Shown piece after piece: positions 1 to 8,552 of a DNA stretch of 21,194 nt; within the stretch, counting starts at the first letter, position 1, and every line of letters begins with the position of its first letter. The DNA is from an uncultured Collinsella sp. (GTDB lineage Bacteria > Actinomycetota > Coriobacteriia > Coriobacteriales > Coriobacteriaceae): NCBI GenBank assembly GCA_900547765.1, contig URIA01000039.1, positions 1 through 21,194 of the forward strand, read 5' to 3'. The translations under genes were made by a program, and so were the position numbers. The notes beneath the pieces are model-generated. The model was not told where the DNA came from. It was given only the letters and a program-made list of their open reading frames with translations, and ran no database searches.

Positions 1-3000
1 GTACATGTACGGATGAATATGGGAGGTGTTCGGATGAAGTTGATATTCAAGGCTCTCTTGATCCTGCGATTGCCGGCAAAGAGATTGTGCTACCCAAAAG
101 CGTGGAAATGATAGAGTGGGGAGCTTTTGAGAACACGAGATACGGAAACGAGACGAACCATAATGCCGTTGCCCTGCGCGTGATGAACCCCGATCTTCAG
201 TTTGGTGAGGCGGGCTATCCGGGCGACTATAATGAGCGCGTGACAATCGATGGCGTAACGTATGCGATTCCCTTTAGTGAAGGCCAGACCATCTATGCCT
301 ATGCGACCGATTCGGCTGGCAACCCCTCGATGGTCAAAAAGCTTGCCGATGCCGTGGCCGATCGCAAGGACTCCGTCGATTCCTCGAAGCCTGCCTACAC
401 GTTTGAGTGGATGGGCGAGGCCGCCCAGATCACGGGCAAACTTCCCCAGGGCGCGGCGGCCGTGCTCGTGCAGGCGGGGCAGTCCACGCCGTTGCCGGTT
501 GGCGATGACGGCAGCTTTTCAGCGGACGCTCTCTCCAAGACAGCAGCCACCCTGCGCATTTCGCTCAGCGGTTACTATGACATGGTGCTGGCGCGCCCGG
601 GCGACCAGATGACGGGCGCATGGAATATCGGAGAGAATAAGGCGGAGGACTTTACCAAGATTCCGGCTTCGCGCGCGATTGAACTCAATGTGGCCTATCT
701 CGAACCGGTCGCAGGCCAGGATAAGACCGAACGCATTGAGCTCGATAGTCTCGATAACATCGATCTGACGGTGAAGAACGGCGGCAAGACGCTCAAACCT
801 GCCAAGGGCGACAAGGAAAACGACTACCGTATCCAGGGTACAGCGCTCGTGGTGTCGCAGGCCATTGCCGACGCGGACCAGGATCTGGAGATAACGCTCG
901 AGCCCAAAGACAGCCTCAAGCTGGGTGGGGCGACGGCGACGGTGAAGCCTTCGGCCGGCAAGGTCGATATCGACTTGAAGCCTTGGGGCACGGCGACGGT
1001 CACGACCAAGGGCGACTACCAGGGAGCCAACCGCGTGCTGGTGTTCCGTACGTCCGACGGCAAGCTGGTCGCCGACGGCGTCACCTATCTGATGGGTTAC
1101 GAAGACGATGGCACCACGCCTATCATGAAGGCCGAGACGCCGCGCCTTAAGGCCGGTTCGTACACCATCGTCGCCTTTAACAAGACGAGCTACGACATCC
1201 AAGCGACGAGCTATTCCACGTTTAGCCGCCTAGGGCTGACCGTGGGTAAGCATATCGCGCAAAAGCAGGTGAAGATTGAGGACGGCAAACAGCTCGACGT
1301 GACGCTCGACGTTCCCGCGTTTGACGTGGAGACGTATCGTGTCGAGCGCGGGCTGACGGCGGGCTCGGTTATTGCCGAGTCGCCCGCAGTTACCGGCGTG
1401 GAGACCGAGCTGCGCATTCATTACGAGCTCAAGGACAGCCAGGCTGCCAAGATTGAGATTCCGCTGGCCAAGGATGCCGTCGAGGATGTGTCCGCAGGCG
1501 CTCGCGAAGCCGGCGCCAGCTCCGATGCCATGTGGGCTGGCACAACTTGGGAGGGCGACAACCTCGTTCTCGATATGAAGAAGAGTGCGGGCGCCGATGT
1601 GTTTGTGCGCTTTAAGCCTAAGGCCGCGGGCACCTATGCCATCTCGCCGCTCATTACGCTGGGCGAGGTGACATTGCCGCTGGGAAGCACCACACTCGAG
1701 GTTAGCGGATCGCGCATCGAGGTCGACAACACCGACGTTCACAGCCTGCTGGGCAATGTGGCCTACGTTTATGCAGCGCCGGGCAAGAGCGTGCAGCTCG
1801 CCGTGGGGACGGGCTCGTCGGCTGCAAAGTACACCGGCAAGACCAATAAACTCGGCCGTGCCAAGATTGAATACGACCTGCCGCAGGACACGCTTGCCGC
1901 CGAGCGTGTGACGCTCGAGGCGCGCGTGGGCTCGACCAATGTCGCCGCCGCTGCCGCAGAGGTGACGGCTCGCAATTATGTGCGCTATGTTCCGGGTGCT
2001 TCGGTCTGGAACTTTGATGTGACGTATCGTGGCGGTACGCAAAACCTGGTCAAGGATGGCAAGGACACCGGCAAGAGTCTGTGGACCTTCCATCATCTGC
2101 CGCAAAAGAAGAACGCCTACTGGACGTTCGATATCACGCTCGAGGTGGGAAACGAAGAGGCCGCCGACACGCTCGACCTGTACGTGGACTGCGTGGATGG
2201 CAAGACGGTGACGATTCCTCTGACTCAAAAGTCGCGCGAGGGCACCCGTGTTCGCTATGTGGCGGAGTATGTGGACGAGGGCTATCTCAAACTGCTCGAT
2301 GAGTTCAACAAGGCAAACGACTCGACCTATGTGAACTGCGGCAACTTTGAGCAGATCTTTATGCCGCAGACCTACCGCATCTCCAATGCTCAGCTTATGA
2401 CCATGCTGAGTTTTGACGCCAACGCTTCGGCCAAAAAGCATTCCGCCGCGGCCGAGGAGCGCCAACAGGAGTTCTCGAATGCCGTGCAGCAGTGGCACGA
2501 GTATATGATGGACAACTCGTTTAATGATGTCGACGAGGCCTTTAACGACGCGATTGACCAGATGGTCGCCGATGCGTTTGCCGAGGAGGATAAGGACGGT
2601 AAAGAGGACGAAGCCCAAGGTGGAGCTGCCCGTAAGGCTCGTCGCGCCCCTGCCGCCAGCGACGGCGAGGGTGATGGTGCTGGCAACGACGAGGCCGCGC
2701 AGTTTGCGGCTGAGCTCAAGGCCGCGGTCGGCGGGTCGTCGGCGCTGCTGACCCAGCAGGGCGACAGCTATGGCGTCAATGTGGACAAGATGATCTTTGA
2801 GGATGCTTACGGCACCAGCGAGGATTGGTATCAGGAACTCGCGGCAGCCCAGGGCGCGAACGCTGCGGATGCGGCCGCCATCAAGGAGCTCGTCGACCAT
2901 GCATCGCGAGCGGAGTTTATTGCCCAGCAGGCCGAGGATCTGGTGGGCCAGTCGATGGGTATCGGCCAGCTCAACCAATACGGAAGCTGGAATGACGCAA

Positions 3001-5546
3001 CCGCCGCGGCGCTCAACAAGTGTGCGGGCATTAAGGCCAGCGAGTACAACGGCCAGTCGACGAGCGGGTTTAACGATTTGGGCCAGGCGCTCGGCAGCTC
3101 TCTGAGCTACAAGGCGGCTGACGACGATACCGTTAAAGGCTTTAAGGTCGCCGCGCCCGATGGCGAGCAGACGGCCTATATAGAGTCGGAGTTTATCGAG
3201 AACTCCAATAACAACAAGAACCAGGCGCTTCTGTTTAACTCGATCGCCATGCAGTGCGACATTCTGGACAACCTGTACGACAACTGGAATGTGGTCCATA
3301 GCCTCAACAACTCCAAGGTGCGCGGATGGCTCATGGCCTGGAAGCGCAACGGCGACGTGAGCGCCCATATGAAGCTCATCCGCACGATCCGTTCGCTCAA
3401 GAGCTATAAGATCGAGTGCGAGATGTTCGGACAGGTCTTTAAGACCGATGCGTGGAAGGCGGCCGGCCAGGCGTTTCCCGCGGCGACCCAGGGCATCGGC
3501 ATCTTTACCGGCATTTACGGCGTGAACGATGCCAGCAAGAACTGGGAGAACGTGAACGTCCGCATGCAGAAGGTGAAGGGCGAGCGCGAGGGCTATGAGC
3601 TTCAGCATACGCGCTTGCTTGCCAAGCCCGAGAAGACCGAGGACGACTGGAAGTGCATTTACGCGCTGCGTGACGCCATGGAGAAGGCGCGTGCGTTTGA
3701 GGATCTGCTGTATCGCCAGCTCTGCCACGACAGCACCGATGTGGCGGTGGGCTCCATTATGACAATCGCCGGTGTGCTGACGGCCGGTTCGGCGGGTACC
3801 GTGGTGGGCGCTGCCTATGACGCGGCTTCGACCAGCGTAGGTTCGGAGCGCGCGATTAAGCTGACCAATGCCGAATGCGCCTACGATGTTGCCTGCGAGC
3901 AGGTGGAGCGCGCGTGCCAGAATCGTATTACGGTCAACTGGGGCGAGCTGACCGATGCCGAGATCTACAAGGCCAACAAGGACGGCTTGATCTCGGACGA
4001 GAAGATGCAGTCGATCTTCGAGGCGCGTTATCGCAATGTGGCTGCCAAGGCTGCACCCGACCCTGCGGGCGTGGTGTACGAGGGCCTGCTGTCCAATACG
4101 GTTGAAGGCGCGACGGTTGAGCTGTGGAGCGCCGACGATGCGGCCGGTACCAATGCAGTGCGTTGGGATGCCGAGGAGTATGAGCAGGACAATCCGCTTG
4201 CGACGGGTGCGGACGGTGCGTACAACTGGAATACGCCGACCGGCTGGTATCAGGTGCGCGTGACCAAGGACGGGTATGAGGAGGCGCGTTCGGCCTGGTT
4301 GCGCGTGCCGCCGATCCAGACCGAGGTGAACATTGGCTTGGTGTCGACGGCGGCGCCCGAGGTAGCGTCGGTTCACGCGTATACCGATTGCGTCGAGATT
4401 GAGTTTACGCAATATATGGATGCGAGCGACGATGCCGTGGCCGCGCTGGGTGCGCAGGGGCTGGGCGACGTGACGTATAAGTGGCTCGACAAACAGGACG
4501 ATCCCAATGGCAAGCCGCTGTCGCGCGCGCTGCGTATTCGGTATGCCGATGCGTGTGAGGTGGGTTCGACGGTGGCGTTTGAGCTCAACGGTGCTCGCAA
4601 CTACGCCGGCACGGCCATGACACGCTGGGCGAGTGGCGAGCTTTCCGTGGGCGTGCGTGCCGACAAGCTCAAACTCAATGTGGAGCAGGCCGTGACCATG
4701 CTTGAGGGCGGTGACTTTGAGCTGGTGGCGCACGTGACCGATAAGGCGGGCAAGCCGTTTGCGGGTGCCAAGGTTAATGTTGGGCTGGAGTCCTCGGCTA
4801 TCTGCTCTGTCGATGCCACCCAGGCCGTGACGGGCGAGGACGGCGCGGCGACGTTTGTGCTGCATGGTGCTCTGCCTGGTTTGACGACGTTGACGGCGGC
4901 GGTGGAAGGCACGGCGCTGTCCAAGCAGGTTGACGTTCGCGTGTCTGCCGAGGCAGTGCGACCGGCGCGACCGGTGGCGACGATTGGTGCGACGACGCTT
5001 GGTGCATGGTCGCCCAAGGAGAACTACATTACGGTGCCCAAGGGCACGAAGCTGGAGCTTTCGGCCGAGGATGGCGCGACGATTTGGTACACCACCAACG
5101 ACACCTGCCCCTGCCGTGACGAAGGCCGTGTAAAGTACACCGAGCCTATTGCGCTCGATAGCAACATGTATGTGCGCATTGCGGCACAGCGCCCTGGCAT
5201 GTCGTACAGCGAGTATTCCGAGCGTCTGAACATTACGATTGCGGTGACCGATGAGGCGGCGCCTGAGCCGACGCCCGAGCCGGACCCGACGCCTGGCGAC
5301 GGCGAGCAGGGCGGCGGTACGGACGGCTTTGGTGGCGCCGGGGTCCCTGCGGGCAGTTCGACTTCGACGACGACCACGGTGACGACGGACAAGTCCAAGG
5401 GTAAGGGCGAGAACGGCAAGAAGTCCGGCGGCACGGAGCTCGCCAGCACGGGTGACTCCACCGCGATGACGGTCGCCGCCCTGGGCATCGCCGGTGCGAC
5501 CGTCGCCGCTGCCGGCATCGCCGCGACCAAGCGTCGCAAGCGCTAG
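1..5546 (+). CDS. Giant LRR/Ig-like cell-wall-anchored surface protein, 5'-truncated by the window
   Basis: The reading frame is open from base 3 with no in-frame stop, so the start lies upstream and the GTG at 87 is internal. More than 1,840 residues are visible. In order: the end of a BspA-like leucine-rich repeat domain (motif LPKSVEMIEWGAFE, about 90-131, plus a capping segment to ~350); several beta-rich stretches to ~2380; a mostly helical, Lys/Glu/Ala-rich region of about 560 residues (2390-4060) containing a basic/acidic low-complexity patch (2590-2700) and a hydrophobic Ala/Gly segment near 3760-3840; a carboxypeptidase-regulatory-like domain (4066-4344); an invasin-type bacterial Ig domain (4660-4950); a chitobiase-C-like domain with IWYTTND (4975-5250); a Pro/Gly/Thr linker; and a sorting signal with LASTG (5439-5453), a hydrophobic helix and a KRRKR tail. 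These features indicate sortase anchoring to peptidoglycan and an adhesive or sensing role. The ligand is unknown and the central region matches no family I recognise. Confidence 0.9.
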   Translation, partial: TCTDEYGRCSDEVDIQGSLDPAIAGKEIVLPKSVEMIEWGAFENTRYGNETNHNAVALRVMNPDLQFGEAGYPGDYNERVTIDGVTYAIPFSEGQTIYAYATDSAGNPSMVKKLADAVADRKDSVDSSKPAYTFEWMGEAAQITGKLPQGAAAVLVQAGQSTPLPVGDDGSFSADALSKTAATLRISLSGYYDMVLARPGDQMTGAWNIGENKAEDFTKIPASRAIELNVAYLEPVAGQDKTERIELDSLDNIDLTVKNGGKTLKPAKGDKENDYRIQGTALVVSQAIADADQDLEITLEPKDSLKLGGATATVKPSAGKVDIDLKPWGTATVTTKGDYQGANRVLVFRTSDGKLVADGVTYLMGYEDDGTTPIMKAETPRLKAGSYTIVAFNKTSYDIQATSYSTFSRLGLTVGKHIAQKQVKIEDGKQLDVTLDVPAFDVETYRVERGLTAGSVIAESPAVTGVETELRIHYELKDSQAAKIEIPLAKDAVEDVSAGAREAGASSDAMWAGTTWEGDNLVLDMKKSAGADVFVRFKPKAAGTYAISPLITLGEVTLPLGSTTLEVSGSRIEVDNTDVHSLLGNVAYVYAAPGKSVQLAVGTGSSAAKYTGKTNKLGRAKIEYDLPQDTLAAERVTLEARVGSTNVAAAAAEVTARNYVRYVPGASVWNFDVTYRGGTQNLVKDGKDTGKSLWTFHHLPQKKNAYWTFDITLEVGNEEAADTLDLYVDCVDGKTVTIPLTQKSREGTRVRYVAEYVDEGYLKLLDEFNKANDSTYVNCGNFEQIFMPQTYRISNAQLMTMLSFDANASAKKHSAAAEERQQEFSNAVQQWHEYMMDNSFNDVDEAFNDAIDQMVADAFAEEDKDGKEDEAQGGAARKARRAPAASDGEGDGAGNDEAAQFAAELKAAVGGSSALLTQQGDSYGVNVDKMIFEDAYGTSEDWYQELAAAQGANAADAAAIKELVDHASRAEFIAQQAEDLVGQSMGIGQLNQYGSWNDATAAALNKCAGIKASEYNGQSTSGFNDLGQALGSSLSYKAADDDTVKGFKVAAPDGEQTAYIESEFIENSNNNKNQALLFNSIAMQCDILDNLYDNWNVVHSLNNSKVRGWLMAWKRNGDVSAHMKLIRTIRSLKSYKIECEMFGQVFKTDAWKAAGQAFPAATQGIGIFTGIYGVNDASKNWENVNVRMQKVKGEREGYELQHTRLLAKPEKTEDDWKCIYALRDAMEKARAFEDLLYRQLCHDSTDVAVGSIMTIAGVLTAGSAGTVVGAAYDAASTSVGSERAIKLTNAECAYDVACEQVERACQNRITVNWGELTDAEIYKANKDGLISDEKMQSIFEARYRNVAAKAAPDPAGVVYEGLLSNTVEGATVELWSADDAAGTNAVRWDAEEYEQDNPLATGADGAYNWNTPTGWYQVRVTKDGYEEARSAWLRVPPIQTEVNIGLVSTAAPEVASVHAYTDCVEIEFTQYMDASDDAVAALGAQGLGDVTYKWLDKQDDPNGKPLSRALRIRYADACEVGSTVAFELNGARNYAGTAMTRWASGELSVGVRADKLKLNVEQAVTMLEGGDFELVAHVTDKAGKPFAGAKVNVGLESSAICSVDATQAVTGEDGAATFVLHGALPGLTTLTAAVEGTALSKQVDVRVSAEAVRPARPVATIGATTLGAWSPKENYITVPKGTKLELSAEDGATIWYTTNDTCPCRDEGRVKYTEPIALDSNMYVRIAAQRPGMSYSEYSERLNITIAVTDEAAPEPTPEPDPTPGDGEQGGGTDGFGGAGVPAGSSTSTTTTVTTDKSKGKGENGKKSGGTELASTGDSTAMTVAALGIAGATVAAAGIAATKRRKR

Positions 5547-5581
5547 GTTTTGGCGAGCGCCCATCCTCGGCTTTAGTAAAA

Positions 5582-5797
5582 TCTCAATCTGTAACACCAA
5601 GCTGCTCAAAACGGCTCCAGGTGTTACAGATTGAGATGAACTGCTCGGCCGCCAATCTAATGTCTCGATCTGTAACACGTAGCGGGGAATTTGGTCTCTA
5701 ACTGTTACAGATTGAGACAAAGCGGAGGCGGCTGGCGCAAGATCTCGATCTGTAACAACTACAAGGCTCAACGGGCTCCAGGTGTTACAGATTGAGA
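5582..5797. repeat. Regular array of six 15-bp repeats in alternating orientation, 40-bp period
   Basis: The repeat TCTC(A/G)ATCTGTAACA occurs at 5582-5596, 5663-5677 and 5743-5757. Its inverted form TGTTACAGATTGAGA occurs at 5622-5636, 5703-5717 and 5783-5797. Start-to-start distances are 40, 41, 40, 40 and 40 bp, so spacers are 25, 26, 25, 25 and 25 bp. Spacers 1 and 5 share the ending GGCTCCAGG; the other three are unrelated. The three inverted copies are identical; the forward copies 2 and 3 differ from copy 1 by one A-to-G change, which becomes a G-U pair in plus-strand RNA. The array can form three hairpins of 15-18 bp. It fills the convergent gap between the surface gene and nfnB. No coding sequence is credible here. 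Confidence 0.95.
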
Positions 5798-5820
5798 CAA
5801 AACGACCGACCAGGTCCCAA

Positions 5821-5855
5821 ACCACCACAAAGGTGCCTGTCCCCATCGTGGTGGT
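5821..5855. repeat. Short inverted repeat with REP-like GGGGACAGGCACCTTT word
   Basis: ACCACCAC (5821-5828) and GTGGTGGT (5848-5855) are perfect inverted arms. On the minus strand the segment between them reads GGGGACAGGCACCTTT. A related minus-strand word, ATGGGGACGGCTCCTTT, sits inside the glmU terminator at 10553-10585. Such words resemble dispersed extragenic palindromes; a genome-wide count would be needed to call a family. Confidence 0.5.
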
Positions 5856-5873
5856 CGGGCGGCCGGTATAGAA

Positions 5874-5909
5874 AAAGTCCCCGCCGGGCGCGTGCTCGAC
5901 GGGGACTTT
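5874..5909 (-). terminator. Rho-independent terminator of nfnAB
   Basis: Arms AAAGTCCCCG (5874-5883) and CGGGGACTTT (5900-5909) are perfectly complementary. On the minus strand the stem ends in TTTTTC, about 28 nt after the nfnB stop codon. Confidence 0.8.
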
Positions 5910-5937
5910 GCCGTTTGGTGGCTAGCGCTGCAGGTGA

Positions 5938-7347
5938 TTACTCGCCCAGCAGGCTCTTGGTGATGGAAGCGGCGGCCTTCTTGCCGGCACCCATCGCCAG
6001 GATGACCGTAGCGGCACCGGTGACGATGTCGCCGCCGGCCCAGATGCGGGGATCGGTGGTCTGGCCGGTCTCCTCGTCGGCGACGATGTAGCCCCACTTG
6101 TTGAGCTCCATCTTGCCGCCGATCTTGGCAGCGAAGGGGTTGGCGTTGGTGCCGATAGCCGAGATCGCGACGTCGCAGGGGATCTCCTCGATGGCGCCCT
6201 CGATGGGCACCGGACGACGACGGCCGGACTCGTCGGGCTCGCCGAGCTCCATCTTCTGGACCTTGACGGCACACACGGAGCCGTCCTCGCCGGCGACAAA
6301 CTCGAGCGGGGAGACGAGCGGCAGAACCTCGACGCCCTCGGCCTTGGCATGGTGCAGCTCGGCGCGACGGCAGGGCATCTCATCCTCGGTACGACGATAG
6401 GCGATGATGGCGTGCTCGGCGCCCAGGCGCTTAGCGGTACGGACGGCGTCCATAGCCACGTTGCCGCCACCAAAGACGACGACGTTCTTGCCGTGCTTGG
6501 TGGGGGTGTCGTACTCGGGGAACTTGTTGGCCTTCATCAGGTTCACGCGGGTGAGGTACTCGTTAGCGAAGAAGACGTTGGGCAGGTTCTCGCCGGGGAC
6601 GTTGAGGAACTTGGGCAGGCCAGCGCCGGTCGCCACATAGATGGCGTCGAAGCCCTGCTCGAACAGTTCCTCGGCCGTGGCCATGTTGCCCACGACGGAG
6701 TTGTACTCAAACTTGACGCCCAGGTCCTCCAGGCCGTCAATCTCGCGCTTGACGACCGCCTTGGGCAGACGGAACTCGGGGATGCCGTAGACCAGCACGC
6801 CGCCGCCGGTGAAGAATGCCTCGAAGACGGTGACGTCAAAGCCGTTGCGGGCGAGCTCGCCGGCGCAGGTGATGCCGGACGGACCGGAGCCGACGACAGC
6901 GACCTTCTTGCCGTTCTTGGGGGCCATCTTGGGCGTGGAGGCGAGCTCGGGGCGGTCACCCAGGAAGCGCTCGAGCTGGCCGATGGCCACGGGCTCGGAC
7001 TTCTTACCACGGATGCACTTGCCCTCGCACTGGTTCTCCTGCGGGCAGACGCGGCCGCAGATGGCGGGAAGCATGGAGTCCTCGCGGATGGTATCGAGAG
7101 CGCCGCCGAAGTCCTTCTCGCGGATCTGCTCGATAAAGCGGGGGATGTTGATGTTGACGGGGCAGCCCTCAACACAGAACGGCTTCTTGCAGTTGAGGCA
7201 GCGCTCGGCCTCGGCCAGCGCCATCTCCTCGGTGAAGCCCTTGTCGACGGGGCGGAAGTCGCAGGCGCGCTCGGCAGCCGGCTCCTCGTTATCGGGGGTG
7301 CGGGGCGACTTCATATCGGCAACGAAACGACCGTTAACTAGTGGCAT
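5938..7347 (-). CDS. nfnB: NfnB-like NADPH/ferredoxin oxidoreductase subunit (GltD/GltA family)
   Basis: This 469-residue flavoprotein has the GltD-type plan. An N-terminal ferredoxin-like domain carries two Cys sets for [4Fe-4S] clusters (Cys50, 53, 58, 62 and Cys97, 101, 107, 111). It is followed by an FAD-binding dinucleotide motif GSGPSG (about 153-158), a second NAD(P)-binding motif GGGNVAMDA, and a C-terminal IWAGGD flavin motif. It overlaps the upstream nfnA gene by 10 bp, and a GAGGAAAAG ribosome site lies inside nfnA. Paired with the small subunit it is best read as NfnAB, the cytoplasmic electron-bifurcating enzyme that reduces NADP+ with NADH and reduced ferredoxin. Many databases call this protein glutamate synthase small subunit (gltA) or sulfide dehydrogenase subunit. 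No glutamate synthase large subunit is nearby, which favours the Nfn role. Confidence 0.9.
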   Translation of the reverse strand: MPLVNGRFVADMKSPRTPDNEEPAAERACDFRPVDKGFTEEMALAEAERCLNCKKPFCVEGCPVNINIPRFIEQIREKDFGGALDTIREDSMLPAICGRVCPQENQCEGKCIRGKKSEPVAIGQLERFLGDRPELASTPKMAPKNGKKVAVVGSGPSGITCAGELARNGFDVTVFEAFFTGGGVLVYGIPEFRLPKAVVKREIDGLEDLGVKFEYNSVVGNMATAEELFEQGFDAIYVATGAGLPKFLNVPGENLPNVFFANEYLTRVNLMKANKFPEYDTPTKHGKNVVVFGGGNVAMDAVRTAKRLGAEHAIIAYRRTEDEMPCRRAELHHAKAEGVEVLPLVSPLEFVAGEDGSVCAVKVQKMELGEPDESGRRRPVPIEGAIEEIPCDVAISAIGTNANPFAAKIGGKMELNKWGYIVADEETGQTTDPRIWAGGDIVTGAATVILAMGAGKKAAASITKSLLGE

Positions 7348-8177
7348 GCGCAGCTCTTTTCCTCATAGGCCTTGAGGGACGCGCCCTCTTCGGAACGGTA
7401 AGCGGCCTGGCGGGCACGAAGGTCATCCCAGTCGACCAGGGTGGCATCGAAGTCGGGGCCGTCGACGCAAGCGAACTTGGTCACGCCGCCCACCTCGACG
7501 CGGCAGCAGCCGCACATGCCGGTGCCGTCAACCATGATGGGGTTGAGCGACGCGGTGATGGGGGTGTCGTACTTCTGGGCGGTGAGGGTCGAGAACTTCA
7601 TCATCGGAACGGGGCCGACGCAGAAGACCTGGCTGACGGCCTTGTCCTGCAGCAGGCGCTCCAGCGGAGCGGTGACAACGCCCTGCTCGCCGTAGGAACC
7701 GTCATCGGTAGTGATGTGGATGTGGTCCTCGTCGAGGAGCTCGCGGAACTGGTCCTCCATGAGCAGGAGGTCCTTGGTGCGGGCGCCCATGATGGCGTGC
7801 ACCTCATGACCGGTCTCGACCAGGTGCTTGGCGACCGGGAAGGCAATTGCCAGGCCGACGCCGCCGCCAATGACGGCGCAGGGGCCCTCGGCCATCTCGG
7901 TGGGAACGCCCAGCGGGCCCACGACGTCGCGCAGCGACTCGCCGGCCTCGTAGGTGGACAGCATCTCGGTGGTCTTGCCGATCACCATGAAGATGAACTC
8001 GACCCAGCCCTCGTCACCGTTCCAGCCGGCCAGGGTAAACGGGACACGCTCGCCCGTCTCGTTGGCGCGAACCATGAGGAACTGTCCAGCGTGCGCATGC
8101 TTGGCGATTGCAGGCGCCTCGATGCGGAACTTGAACACCTTCTCCGAGAACTGCGTCTTCTCCAGGATCTTATACAT
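7338..8177 (-). CDS. nfnA: NfnA-like NADH/ferredoxin:NADP+ oxidoreductase small subunit
   Basis: This 279-residue protein belongs to the dihydroorotate dehydrogenase electron-transfer (PyrK)/sulfide dehydrogenase beta family. It has an N-terminal FAD-binding beta barrel with the RVPFTLAGW flavin segment (about 44-52), an NAD-binding domain starting AVIGGGVGLA (101-110), and a C-terminal [2Fe-2S] site with Cys222, Cys224, Cys225 and Cys237 after DGTGM. In characterised Nfn enzymes this cluster has one Asp and three Cys ligands; Asp217 is a candidate. The ATG at 8177 follows a strong GAGAGGGG ribosome site. The gene is first in a two-gene operon. A pyrK role is less likely because no pyrD is adjacent. 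Confidence 0.88.
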   Translation of the reverse strand: MYKILEKTQFSEKVFKFRIEAPAIAKHAHAGQFLMVRANETGERVPFTLAGWNGDEGWVEFIFMVIGKTTEMLSTYEAGESLRDVVGPLGVPTEMAEGPCAVIGGGVGLAIAFPVAKHLVETGHEVHAIMGARTKDLLLMEDQFRELLDEDHIHITTDDGSYGEQGVVTAPLERLLQDKAVSQVFCVGPVPMMKFSTLTAQKYDTPITASLNPIMVDGTGMCGCCRVEVGGVTKFACVDGPDFDATLVDWDDLRARQAAYRSEEGASLKAYEEKSCACH

Positions 8178-8244
8178 AGAACCCCTCTCTTGTTAGGGCT
8201 GCCGAACCGTGCCTCCACGGAAATGGACGGTAGCCCGAATAAAA

Positions 8245-8288
8245 CCGTACGCGCACAGGCGTTGTGCAGACATACGGTGCAAATTATA
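8245..8288 (-). promoter_or_regulatory. nfnAB promoter (-10) with overlapping dyad
   Basis: A perfect minus-strand TATAAT lies at 8283-8288; the -35 region is poor. The expected start of transcription falls near 8276, inside a nested dyad: CCGTA (8245-8249) with TACGG (8273-8277), and GCACA (8253-8257) with TGTGC (8263-8267). It could be an operator or a 5' leader hairpin. The remaining leader contains a small CCGTG/CACGG hairpin at 8207-8220. Confidence 0.5.
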
Positions 8289-8351
8289 CCCTCATGAACA
8301 TGTCACTTACGTGTGTCTTCGGCGGTTGGGAGCAGGGTTTATCCACTTTGG

Positions 8352-8393
8352 CCTACCAAATAGGGGCAGGTTTATTTTGGTCAGTCTTATCGG
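8352..8393 (+). repeat. Short interspersed element, copy A
   Basis: The plus strand from CCTACCA through TAGGG and GTTTATTTTGG to CGGG aligns along its whole length with the minus strand of 8506-8548: both share CCTACCA, TAGGG, TTTATTTTGG, a CAG and TTATC. The two copies are diverged and face each other across the terminator at 8403-8446. Confidence 0.6.
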
Positions 8394-8402
8394 GTAAAAC
8401 GG

Positions 8403-8446
8403 CAAAGGGGGCCGGCCTCGGGTTGTGATGAGGCCGGCCTCCTTTG
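8403..8446 (-). terminator. Strong bidirectional hairpin downstream of pth
   Basis: GGCCGGCCTC (8410-8419) pairs with GAGGCCGGCC (8430-8439). The stem extends outward through a G-T, two G-C, three A-T and one C-G pairs to 8403/8446, giving 17 bp. Short A and T runs flank it on both sides, so it may act on either strand. It most likely ends the pth transcript before nfnA. Confidence 0.65.
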
Positions 8447-8505
8447 GGGCGTTGCGTGCATATGGCGGCGCAGGGTTTATTGCGATGCGCTCACTGTGAC
8501 GTTTC

Positions 8506-8552
8506 CGCAGATAAAACCTGCCAAAATAAACATCCCTAAATGGTAGGTTTTA
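8506..8552 (-). repeat. Short interspersed element, copy B, overlapping the pth stop
   Basis: This is the second, inverted copy of the element at 8352-8393. Its ends TAAAACCTGCCA (8512-8523) and TGGTAGGTTTTA (8541-8552) form a 12-bp stem with one G-T pair. The outer arm contains the pth stop codon, so the 3' end of the coding sequence is part of the element. Confidence 0.6.

Noticed and set aside
87..89. GTG at 87 as the true start of the surface protein
   Set aside because: The frame is open to the left edge, and the preceding residues continue a leucine-rich repeat; no ribosome site precedes it and no signal peptide follows.
5582..5797. CRISPR array or integron attC sites
   Set aside because: Repeats alternate in orientation and are only 15 bp, no cas genes are present, and the arms lack the attC core pattern GTTRRRY.
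1230..5846. Very long minus-strand open frame antisense to the surface protein gene
   Set aside because: It is rich in Arg, His and Leu without domains, a normal result of reading a GC-rich gene backwards; the plus-strand product has clear domains and a sorting signal.
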